64,000 nucleotides of DNA from NCBI RefSeq assembly GCF_002934265.1, contig NZ_PTIX01000026.1:1-64000 (forward strand), read 5' to 3'. The DNA is from Actinokineospora auranticolor (lineage in GTDB: Bacteria > Actinomycetota > Actinomycetes > Mycobacteriales > Pseudonocardiaceae). Shown piece by piece: positions 1 through 7,043 of the stretch. The first letter of the stretch is position 1. The number at the start of each line of letters is the position of its first letter. Both the position numbers and the translations under genes were made by a program. The notes under the pieces were generated by a model. That model was not told the origin of the DNA. It ran no database searches and worked only from the letters and a program-made list of their open reading frames with translations.

Positions 1-61
1 CCGAGAGAAACTCCTCCTTGATCCCGCCAAAACCGTCTCCTTCCAGAGAACCCAATTCTAC

Positions 62-394
62 TTGGTCCACTGTCCGGAAACTTCGAAGCACCTCACTACA
101 GCTAGGCAGCGGGTGTTGGCTGAGCTGCGTGGTGAGGGGTGGGAGTTGGAGCTGACCTCGCCTGGGGCGCCGTTCCAGCTTGAGGGGCGTGCTCCATCGG
201 GGGAGGAGTTCTACTTTCGGTGTCGGTGGAGTACGTGCTCGCTGGAGTTCGGTGACTTTGACGATCCAGCCTGGTATGGCGAGTATGAGATTGAGGACGG
301 CGGTGAGTACGCGGCCAGCAATATCGAGCCGGATGAGGCGGTTCGTGTTCTGAGGTTGCTCCATGAGCGGTGGTTGGCGGAGTCTGGGCGCTGA
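62..394 (+). CDS. Hypothetical protein, 110 aa
   Basis: A small acidic protein rich in Glu, Trp and Tyr, with alternating charged and aromatic residues (for example ECR/RCRWS near residue 55 and DDPAWYGEYEIEDG near residues 66-80). No signal peptide or membrane segment is seen and I do not recognise a family. The frame shows the GC-rich third-position bias of a real gene. The start is uncertain: TTG at 62 is the longest choice, GTG at 113 is possible, and neither has a clear ribosome binding site. The neighbour downstream is a repeat-rich non-coding stretch. Confidence 0.5.
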   Translation: MVHCPETSKHLTTARQRVLAELRGEGWELELTSPGAPFQLEGRAPSGEEFYFRCRWSTCSLEFGDFDDPAWYGEYEIEDGGEYAASNIEPDEAVRVLRLLHERWLAESGR

Positions 395-483
395 TCTTCC
401 GGTCCGTGCTCGTTCGCGGTGCGGGGTGCTGCTTGGGGCGGTGGCTGGGGTGATCGGTCTGGCTGTTCGCGGGGAGCTGTGTG

Positions 484-522
484 GCCTTGATCGGGTGAAC
501 TTGCTCTGCGGGGCCTGCGGTG
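484..522. repeat. Partial copy of the 588-730 palindromic element
   Basis: The left outer arm of the palindrome found at 588-730 appears here almost intact (ccttgatcgggtgaacttgc), fused directly to the internal cctgcggtggg segment after loss of the stretch between them. No right arm follows. It looks like a deletion derivative. Confidence 0.55.
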
Positions 523-587
523 GGCTGCTGGGCGTGGGTGGGCTGGGCGCGTTGGGTTTGTCCGGCTGTTCGCGGAAAGATGGGCGG

Positions 588-730
588 CCTTGATTGAGTG
601 AACTTGCTTTGCGCGGGGCCCCTACGAACCTGCGGTGAGGAAGAGCGGTGGGGAGGGGCAAGCCCACCCCACCCGCGGGAGAGCTTGGCAGGCTCGTCCC
701 CCCACGCAAAGCAAGTCCACCCAATCAAGG
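588..730. repeat. 143-bp imperfect palindrome, copy 1 of a dispersed element
   Basis: The outer arms 588-613 and 705-730 match as an inverted repeat at 24 of 26 positions. An inner stem pairs 625-633 with 688-696, and the apical part is a GC-rich hairpin around ggggcaagcccacccc. The core is nearly identical to a second copy at 25883-26027, while the outer arms differ in sequence but still pair. All three mismatches here are A/C on the + strand, which become G-U pairs if the - strand is transcribed. It lies between the 62-394 gene and the 3' end of the DUF4240 gene. It may be a structured RNA or a MITE-like repeat. Confidence 0.8.
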
Positions 731-751
731 CGTATGACGGGGGCGCGTCGC

Positions 752-912
752 GTTCGGTGGGGGCTGGGATTCTGCGCGGTCTTGGGGTGGGTCCGGTACT
801 GCCGTGTTGTGTTGGGTTGGGGTTGGGATCCTGCGGTGGTTATGGGGCGGGTTCGGTAGGGCCGTGTTGGGTTGGGTGGGGGCTAGGACTCTGCTGCGGC
901 TTCTGGGGGTGG
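752..912. repeat. Three degenerate GT-rich tandem units of about 60 bp
   Basis: Units begin at about 752, 791 and 851 with gt(t/c)cggt and share gccgtgttg, gttgggt and ggga/ctctgc(g)cgg blocks. The first unit lacks about 20 bp. A similar three-unit tandem array follows the second palindrome at 26081-26310. The rest of 395-1059 shows no convincing gene. Confidence 0.55.
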
Positions 913-1059
913 CTGGGGAGAGAGGTGGTTGGGGAGAGGGAATGCTGGGGAGAGGGAAGGGGCGCCCGGCATGCGGTGAGGGCCGTGAGGTCGTTGGTGA
1001 GCGGGTGGAGCGCTGGTGCGATGCGGTGGGAGAGCGGTTGTGCGGTGGGGGTGCGGGGC

Positions 1060-1635
1060 TTAGTCGCCGCGTAGGGAGGTTTGGGAGTGGGCGAAGAGGG
1101 TGGAAAGGTGGGGGAGGCGGGCCTGTAGTTGGGCTGGGTCGGCCAGGTCCCACGGGGCGTCTTGGGGGTTTGGGGCCGTGGGGAGGTCCAGGGACTCCAG
1201 GCCGCACTCCTGGCCGGTGGCCTCTTGGTGGGCCTCGTGGGCCGCGTAGTCCAGGCTCTCCCACTCCGGCCAGTCGCGGTCTGCCCATTCCTTCATCGGT
1301 TTGGCCGCGAGGACGCGGATGCTTTCCACCTCCGCCAACGTGTCCGGGTCGTCCACCGCCCTCTCGAACGTGTCGCGGCCCAGGGTCAGCAGCCACAGCT
1401 GGAAGGACCAGAAGCTGTCGTCCGAGCACCAGCCGTCGTGGATGAGTCTGGCGGCGGCGCGCATGGTCCAGGTGTCGGCTTTGTGGTGGACGGTGGCGAG
1501 GCGTTGGGCGAAGTCGATGATCTGGGGGACGGGGAGGCGGGTCAGCTCCTCCGTGAGCCACTCCGTGCGCTCGTCGCGGTCGCCGGGTTGTTCCGCCGTT
1601 CGGCCTATCAGTTGCCAGAACGCCTCGTCGGTCAT
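1060..1635 (-). CDS. DUF4240 domain-containing protein
   Basis: A 191-aa cytoplasmic protein starting MTDEAFWQLIGRT, which is the hallmark N-terminus of DUF4240 proteins (function unknown). The body has a WSFQLWLLTLGRDTFE stretch and a conserved W-rich middle (ADRDWPEWESLDYAAHEAH) typical of that family. It sits 30 bp downstream of the acyl-CoA dehydrogenase on the same strand, so it could be read through from the aminobenzoyl-CoA operon, but nothing in its sequence ties it to that pathway. ATG start at 1635. Confidence 0.75.
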   Translation of the reverse strand: MTDEAFWQLIGRTAEQPGDRDERTEWLTEELTRLPVPQIIDFAQRLATVHHKADTWTMRAAARLIHDGWCSDDSFWSFQLWLLTLGRDTFERAVDDPDTLAEVESIRVLAAKPMKEWADRDWPEWESLDYAAHEAHQEATGQECGLESLDLPTAPNPQDAPWDLADPAQLQARLPHLSTLFAHSQTSLRGD

Positions 1636-1665
1636 GTACCGATCATGGCAGGCCGGGGTGACAGT

Positions 1666-2778
1666 TCAGCGGAACAGGTTGCGGGCGATGATCTCCCGCT
1701 GGATCTCCGAGGCGCCTTCGTAGATGCGCGGGGCGCGTACTTCCCGGTAGAGGTGCTCCAGCAGGTGTCCGCGTTCCAGGGCTCGGGCGCCGTGGACCTG
1801 CACGGCCAAGTCGACGGCCACCTGGGCGGTTTCGGTGGCGAAGAGCTTGGCCATGGCGGAGAGGTGGCCGGTTTCGCCGGGGCGCTCGTCGTAGGCGCAC
1901 GCCGCGTCGTGGACCATGAGGCGGGCGGCGTGCAGGCGGGTCGCGACGTCGGCCAGTTGGTGGGACACGCCCTGGAACGCAGACAGGGCGCGGCCGAAGG
2001 CCTGGCGCTGGGCGGCGTGGGCGACGGCTGCGTCCAACGCGGCCTGGGCCATGCCGACGGCGAAGGCGCCGACGCTGGGGCGGAACATGTCGAGGGTGCG
2101 CATCGCGACGGACCAGCCGCCGTCGACCTCGCCGAGGACCTGGTCGGGGTCGACGCGCACGGCGTCGAAGCGCAAGCGGCCGATCGGGTGGGGTGCGAGC
2201 AGGTCGATGTGGTCGCCGTCGAGGCCGGGGGAGTCGCGGGGGACGGCGAACGCGGTGATGCCCTTGGCGCCGTTGTCGGTCGTGCGGGCGAAAACCGAGT
2301 AGACATCGGCTTCGGGGGCGTGGGAGATGTAGGTCTTCTCGCCGGTCAGCCGGAAGCCGTCGCCGTCGCGGTCGGCGCGCAGGCGCAGGCGGGCGGCGTC
2401 CGAGCCCGCTTCCGGTTCGGTGAGGGCGAAGCCCACGGCGGCCTCGCCCCGGGCGATCCGCGGGAGCCACCGGGTCCGGACCGGATCGGTGCCCGCCAGC
2501 AGGATGGGGTACGCGCCGAGGCCCTGGAGGGCGAACGCGGTCTCCGCCTCGGTGCAGTGCCGGGCCAGGGCTTCCCGGATCACGCACAGGACAAGCGCTT
2601 TCGTCGTGGTTCCGTCGGCGGGGAACAGGTGGGCGAGGAGGCCGTGGGTCGCCAGGGAGCGGAGCAGGTCGCGGTTCAGTCGACCGGGCTCGCCCTGGTG
2701 TGCTCGGGTCGCTAGTGGACCTTTGGCGAGGTGTTCGGCGTGTTGCCGTAGTTCCTGGTACTCGGTGGGGAGGTTCAT
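1666..2778 (-). CDS. Acyl-CoA dehydrogenase
   Basis: A 370-aa FAD flavoprotein of the acyl-CoA dehydrogenase family, introducing a double bond next to the CoA thioester. Visible features are VGFALTEPEAGSDAA (FAD/substrate loop) and the C-terminal IYEGASEIQREIIARNLFR containing the usual catalytic Glu. The ATG at 2778 overlaps the RidA stop as ATGA, which fixes the start. It is the last member of the anthraniloyl-CoA operon and probably acts in ring-product beta-oxidation (inference from neighbours; substrate unknown). Confidence 0.88.
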   Translation of the reverse strand: MNLPTEYQELRQHAEHLAKGPLATRAHQGEPGRLNRDLLRSLATHGLLAHLFPADGTTTKALVLCVIREALARHCTEAETAFALQGLGAYPILLAGTDPVRTRWLPRIARGEAAVGFALTEPEAGSDAARLRLRADRDGDGFRLTGEKTYISHAPEADVYSVFARTTDNGAKGITAFAVPRDSPGLDGDHIDLLAPHPIGRLRFDAVRVDPDQVLGEVDGGWSVAMRTLDMFRPSVGAFAVGMAQAALDAAVAHAAQRQAFGRALSAFQGVSHQLADVATRLHAARLMVHDAACAYDERPGETGHLSAMAKLFATETAQVAVDLAVQVHGARALERGHLLEHLYREVRAPRIYEGASEIQREIIARNLFR

Positions 2779-3179
2779 GTCGGGATCACCGCCGTGGCCA
2801 CCAACTCGATCATCGCCTCGGTGTCGAACAACTCCGCCACGCCCAGCAGCGCGACGGCCGGGTAGTGCTTTCCGAAGTGCTTGCGCCACAACGGGCCCAG
2901 TTCCGGCAGGGCAGCCTTGTACGCGGCCACACTCGTGACGTAGATGATCACGGACACCAGGTGGGGCGCCTCCGACCCGGCCGCGGTCAGTGTCGAGACG
3001 ACGTTTCCCGCCGCCCGGTCGAACTGCTCGGCCATCGTCTCCCCGACGATCGCGCCGGTCGGGTCCTGCGCCGTTTGGCCGCCGAGGTGCACGGTCCGCC
3101 CCGGTGCGGCGACGACGGCGTGCGCGAACCCGACCGGCGGCGCGAGGTCGGGTGCGGTGACGATCCGGTGCGGGGTCAT
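2775..3179 (-). CDS. RidA/YjgF family deaminase
   Basis: A 134-aa RidA-family protein. These proteins hydrolyse reactive enamines/imines to ketones and ammonia. The family pattern VHLGGQTAQDPTGAIVG, a C-terminal half with VIIYVTS, and the ending EAMIELVATAVI are all present. It overlaps the upstream hydratase stop and the downstream dehydrogenase start by ATGA junctions. In this operon a fitting job is hydrolysis of the 2-amino-enoyl (imine) ring intermediate formed after reduction of 2-aminobenzoyl-CoA. That role is inferred from position and chemistry. Confidence 0.85.
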   Translation of the reverse strand: MTPHRIVTAPDLAPPVGFAHAVVAAPGRTVHLGGQTAQDPTGAIVGETMAEQFDRAAGNVVSTLTAAGSEAPHLVSVIIYVTSVAAYKAALPELGPLWRKHFGKHYPAVALLGVAELFDTEAMIELVATAVIPT

Positions 3180-3994
3180 TTCCCCCGCCAAACCGGGGAG
3201 ACCCCCGCTTTCCACGCGTCGTAGAACTCGGCGTGGTCGTCGGACTTCATCAGCAGCGCCTGGGTGATGGCCTCGAGTTCGATCGACGCGCCCAGGTCCA
3301 TGTCCTGCTCGCGGGTCAGCAGCACCTTCGTCGTCGAGTAGGCCAGCGCCGGGCCGTCGGCCAGCCGCCGGGCCAGTGCCTCGGTGGCGGCGGGCAGGTC
3401 GTCGACGGTGGTGCCCAACCCCAGCCACTCGGCGCGCTTCGCGTCGACCTTGTCGCCGAGGATGAGCAGTTCGGTCGCCCGCCCCAGCCCGATGAGCCGG
3501 GGCAGCAGGTACGCCGACCCCATGTCCGCCCCGGCCAAGCCGACGCGGGTGAACAGGAACGCGAAGGACGCCTTCTGGTCCAGCAGCCGGAAGTCCGACG
3601 CCAGGGCCAGCACCGCGCCCGCCCCGGCCGCCACCCCGTTGACCGACGCGACGACCGGCAGCGGGCACTCCCGCAGCGCCTTGACGACCGCGCCGGTCAG
3701 CCGGGTGAACTCCAGCAACTCCACCGGTTTCATCGCGCGCAGCGCCCCGATGATCTCCTCGACGTCGCCGCCGGAGCAGAAGCCGCGCCCGGTGCCGCGC
3801 AGCACCAGCACCTTCGCGTCGCCCCGGTGCGGCAACTCGGCGACCAGGTCGCGCAGGTCGGCGTAGACCTCGAAGGTCAACGCGTTCAGCTTCTCCGGCC
3901 GGTCCAGCGTCACCGTCGCGACCCCGTCGGCGACGGTGACGCCGAAGTGCTCCCACGCCGAGGTGAACCCGGCGGACGCCCGAAACGGACTCAA
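3176..3994 (-). CDS. Enoyl-CoA hydratase/isomerase family protein
   Basis: A 272-aa crotonase-fold protein. Both oxyanion-hole segments are visible: GRGFCSGGDVEEI and NGVAAGAGAVLALASD. A later GLAGADMGSAYLLPRLIG segment carries the usual catalytic region. I place the start at TTG 3994, preceded by the purine-rich gagaggggacgggag; upstream extension would overlap the SDR gene with non-homologous, Arg-rich sequence. It is translationally coupled to RidA (ATGA). Its likely role is hydration or hydrolytic ring opening of a CoA thioester in anthranilate degradation (inference). Confidence 0.85.
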   Translation of the reverse strand: MSPFRASAGFTSAWEHFGVTVADGVATVTLDRPEKLNALTFEVYADLRDLVAELPHRGDAKVLVLRGTGRGFCSGGDVEEIIGALRAMKPVELLEFTRLTGAVVKALRECPLPVVASVNGVAAGAGAVLALASDFRLLDQKASFAFLFTRVGLAGADMGSAYLLPRLIGLGRATELLILGDKVDAKRAEWLGLGTTVDDLPAATEALARRLADGPALAYSTTKVLLTREQDMDLGASIELEAITQALLMKSDDHAEFYDAWKAGVSPVWRGK

Positions 3995-4067
3995 CTCCCG
4001 TCCCCTCTCCCGAACTGGTGGCTCCGGCGGCCCGTCGAGCGCCGCCGGAGCCGGTGAACCGCGCCGG

Positions 4068-4754
4068 TCACGGCGAACCACCGCCGTCCAGCACGAGCGT
4101 TTGACCATTTACCGCGCCCGCTTCGGGTGCGGCGAGGAACAGCACCGCGAAGGCCACCTCGTCCGGTTCCAGGAGTCTGCCCAGCGGGGACGCGGAGGCC
4201 AGCGCGGACTCGGCCTCCTCCGGGGTGCGGCCGGTGCGGTCGACTATGGCGCGGATCGACTCCGCCGTCAGGTCCGTGCGCACGAAGGTCGGGCACACGG
4301 CGTTCGAGGTCACGCCGGTGCCCGCCACCTCGGCCGCGACCGCGCGCATCAGACCGACGGCGCTGTGTTTGGCGGCGGTGTAGGCGGAGGTGTAGCGCGA
4401 GCCGACGCGGCCCGCTGTGGAGGCGACCGTGACGACCCGGCCCATGTTGCGTTCCAGCATGCTGGGGATCACGGCGCGGGTGCAGAGGAAGGCGCCCAAG
4501 GCGTTGACGTTGTGGTGGTCCTGCCATTGGTCGACGGTTGTCCGGGCCAGGGGTGCGCTCGCGGCCATGCCCGCGTTGTTCACCAGGACGTCGACAGGTC
4601 CCAAGCCCGCGAACAGGTCGACCACGGCGGACTCGTCGGTCACGTCGCAGTCGGCTCGGCCCAGGGCGACCACCTCGTCACCCGCCGCGTGGAAACGGGC
4701 CGCGATCGCGGCGCCGATGCCGCGCGTGCCGCCGGTCACCACAACCCGCCTCAT
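4068..4754 (-). CDS. SDR family NAD(P)-dependent oxidoreductase
   Basis: A 228-aa classical short-chain dehydrogenase. The cofactor motif VTGGTRGIG is at residues 6-14, NNAG at about 75, the catalytic Ser in VASTAG, and YTSAYTAAK supplies the Tyr-x-x-x-Lys pair. The ATG at 4754 overlaps the ligase stop (ATGA). Within this operon it would serve as the 3-hydroxyacyl-CoA dehydrogenase or reduce a cyclic ketone intermediate. The substrate cannot be read from sequence. Confidence 0.88.
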   Translation of the reverse strand: MRRVVVTGGTRGIGAAIAARFHAAGDEVVALGRADCDVTDESAVVDLFAGLGPVDVLVNNAGMAASAPLARTTVDQWQDHHNVNALGAFLCTRAVIPSMLERNMGRVVTVASTAGRVGSRYTSAYTAAKHSAVGLMRAVAAEVAGTGVTSNAVCPTFVRTDLTAESIRAIVDRTGRTPEEAESALASASPLGRLLEPDEVAFAVLFLAAPEAGAVNGQTLVLDGGGSP

Positions 4755-6271
4755 GACGCGTCCAGGGTGCGGAGGGCTCGGCGATCGAGTTTTCCGTTGG
4801 TGGTGCGTGGAAGTTCGTCGACGAAGACGACGCGCTCCGGTGTCTTGTGTGGGGACAGTCGCTCGCGCACGTATCGGCGCAGGTCGTCGGGGTCGATCCC
4901 GGGGGCGGACACCACCACGAACGCGTACGGCCGCACCAAGCCGTCCCGCTCGCGCCCCAGCACCGCGCACTCGACCACATCCGGGTGGCCGATCAGGCAG
5001 TGCTCGATCTCGCTCGGCGCCACCCAGATCCCGCTCACCTTCAGCAGGTCGTCCGCCCGCCCCCGGTACCGGAAGGTGCCATCCGGGTCGCGGCTCACCA
5101 GGTCTCCCGTGTGGACGGTCCCATCACCGAGGAACGTGGTGGCGGACTTCTCCGCGTCGCCGACGTACTCCAGCGCGGCCGTCGACCCCGTGACCTCCAA
5201 CGTGCCGATCTCACCGTCCGGCACGTCTTGGCCGTCCGGGTCGACGACGCGCGCGGTGTAGCCGGGTACCAGGGAACCGATGCTGCCCGTGCGGGTCGAG
5301 CCCGGGCGGTTGGAGATGTAGATGTGGTACAGCTCCGACGACCCGATCCCGTCGACCACCTCGACACCGAAAGTGTTGTGCCACTTGCGGTGCAACTCCG
5401 GGGGTAGCGCCTCGCCCGCCGACGTGCACAGTCGCAGGCAGCTCAGGTCCTGGTCGTCCGCGAGGGGGTGGGCGACCATCGCCGCCATCATCGTCGGCAC
5501 GTTCACCAGCACTGTCGGCCGGTGTTCGGCGATCAGCGCGAACACCCGCTCCGGCGTCGTGCGCTCCGGGAACACGATCCCGGCACCGCCGACGCCGAAC
5601 GGGTACAGCGCGGCGAGGTCCCGGGCGTAGCCGAAGAACAGCTTCGGCACCGGCAGCACGACGTCGTCCGGCCCGAGCCCCAGGACCCCGCGCGCGTACC
5701 CGTCGAAGCCCGCCAGGGGGCTGCGCGCGGTGTGCGGGCAGGCTTTTGGCGCACCGGTGCTGCCGGTCGTGAACTTCCACAGCACCACGTCGTCCGGGCC
5801 GACCGGCGCCGAGTCCAAAGAGGACGAAGCGGCGGCGGCCAGGGCGTCCAGGTCGTGCTCGCCGTCGCGCAGGTCGGCGGGGCCGACGACGAGCCGGGCG
5901 CGGTCCCGCGCGCCCGCCTCGCGGAGCCGGTCGAGGGTGATCGAGTCGGCGATGACCGCGGTGGCGTCGGTGTAGTTGAGGTAGTAGGCGTAGTCCTTGA
6001 CCGTCAAGAACGTGTACGTCTCGGCCGTCACCGCGCCGATCTTCTGCGCCGCGAACCAGGCGGCCACGAACTCCACGCCGTCGGCCAGGGCCAGCAGCAC
6101 CCGGTCGCCCGGTCGCACGCCGACGTCGAGCAGGACGTTGCCGATGCGGTTGGTCAGCGCGGTGAGTTCGCCGTAGGTCAAGGGGCCGGTCGGGCCGAGC
6201 AGGGCTGTGCGGTCGGGGTCTTGGTCGAGGAAGCGGGTGGCGAGGTTGTACGCCCCGCGGTCACGGTGCAC
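4751..6271 (-). CDS. Aryl-CoA ligase, benzoate/2-aminobenzoate-CoA ligase family
   Basis: A 506-aa ANL-superfamily enzyme that adenylates an aromatic acid and transfers it to CoA. It has the phosphate loop FTTGSTGAPK at about 168-177, the aryl-acid-ligase-like GIGSSELYHIYISN (A5), TGDLVSRDPDGTFRYRGRADDLLKVSGIWV (A7-A8) and the C-terminal catalytic Lys in TNGKLDRR. GSSE-x-x-H-I-Y is typical of benzoate-CoA ligases. With TDO, kynureninase and the ACMR-like fusion next door, anthranilate is the most likely substrate. It starts 11 bp inside the creatininase-family gene. Confidence 0.87.
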   Translation of the reverse strand: MHRDRGAYNLATRFLDQDPDRTALLGPTGPLTYGELTALTNRIGNVLLDVGVRPGDRVLLALADGVEFVAAWFAAQKIGAVTAETYTFLTVKDYAYYLNYTDATAVIADSITLDRLREAGARDRARLVVGPADLRDGEHDLDALAAAASSSLDSAPVGPDDVVLWKFTTGSTGAPKACPHTARSPLAGFDGYARGVLGLGPDDVVLPVPKLFFGYARDLAALYPFGVGGAGIVFPERTTPERVFALIAEHRPTVLVNVPTMMAAMVAHPLADDQDLSCLRLCTSAGEALPPELHRKWHNTFGVEVVDGIGSSELYHIYISNRPGSTRTGSIGSLVPGYTARVVDPDGQDVPDGEIGTLEVTGSTAALEYVGDAEKSATTFLGDGTVHTGDLVSRDPDGTFRYRGRADDLLKVSGIWVAPSEIEHCLIGHPDVVECAVLGRERDGLVRPYAFVVVSAPGIDPDDLRRYVRERLSPHKTPERVVFVDELPRTTNGKLDRRALRTLDAS

Positions 6272-7043
6272 CTTCTCTCCTCTCTCGCCGGTGCGCGGCT
6301 TGGTCGCGGATCGCCTCGACCAGCAGCGCGGTGAGCTGCGTGAACGTGTCCGTACCCTCGTCGGCGGTGGCCTCGGCGGGTGCCCCGCAGTAGGCCTGGG
6401 ACATGCCCATCGCGAGGAAGTCCCGACGTCCCGCGCCCATCTCGGCGGGCAGGTCGACGGGGACGGCGGGCAGCGCGGACATGGCCGCGGTGTCGACGAG
6501 GTCGGGCCGCTCGGCGAGGACCAGCGAGGTTTCGTAGCGGCCCGCGTGGCAGGAGCCCGACCGGAACTCCGCGGTCAGCCGCGCGACGGCCGCGCGGCGC
6601 AGCAGGTCCAGGTATCCCGTGCGGACACCGCGCTCGGCGAGCGTGTCGACCGCGCGGCGCAGTGTCCGGACGTGCGCGGGTTCGAAGTGGTTGTTGACCA
6701 CGACGACGTCCGGGAACCCTTGTGCGTCGAGGGAAAGGCAGATCTCGACGACGACGTTGTGCACGGTCTCCGCGCCCACGCTGATCGCCCCGGGGAAGCC
6801 CGCCGCGAAATCCGTTACGCCGTAAGGCAAGGCGGGCAGAACCAGCACGTGGACCTCGGGATCGTCGGCCAGCCGCGCGGCGGCCCGGGCGCACATGCCC
6901 GCCGAGATGATCGGGTCGGTGTCCAGCGGCGCGTGCGGGCCGTGCGGTTCGATCGCGCCGACCGGGAGCAGCAGGACCGGCGTGCGCGGGCCGTCCCGCA
7001 GGGCCGCGACCTGGGGCGAGGTGAGGTCGGCGAACCGGGTCAC
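6261..7043 (-). CDS. Creatininase family protein (possible formamidase)
   Basis: A 260-aa creatininase-fold metal hydrolase. Metal-ligand motifs are visible: VGAIEPHGPHAPLDTD (Glu, His, Asp) near residues 28-43 and CHAGRYETSL with a Glu near 167. The usual NGHGGN loop is replaced by NNHFEPAH. The GTG at 7043 overlaps the upstream stop as GTGA. Creatininase-family members hydrolyse amides, and one (archaeal ArfB) is a deformylase. No kynurenine formamidase gene is present here although TDO and kynureninase are, so this enzyme is a candidate N-formylkynurenine deformylase. That is inference. Confidence 0.8.
   Translation of the reverse strand: MTRFADLTSPQVAALRDGPRTPVLLLPVGAIEPHGPHAPLDTDPIISAGMCARAAARLADDPEVHVLVLPALPYGVTDFAAGFPGAISVGAETVHNVVVEICLSLDAQGFPDVVVVNNHFEPAHVRTLRRAVDTLAERGVRTGYLDLLRRAAVARLTAEFRSGSCHAGRYETSLVLAERPDLVDTAAMSALPAVPVDLPAEMGAGRRDFLAMGMSQAYCGAPAEATADEGTDTFTQLTALLVEAIRDQAAHRRERREGAP

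Noticed and set aside
598-1074. Open frames on both strands through the 395-1059 repeat region
   Set aside because: They are low-complexity Gly/Trp/Val or Pro/Arg strings produced by repeats, with no starts, ribosome sites or recognisable domains.
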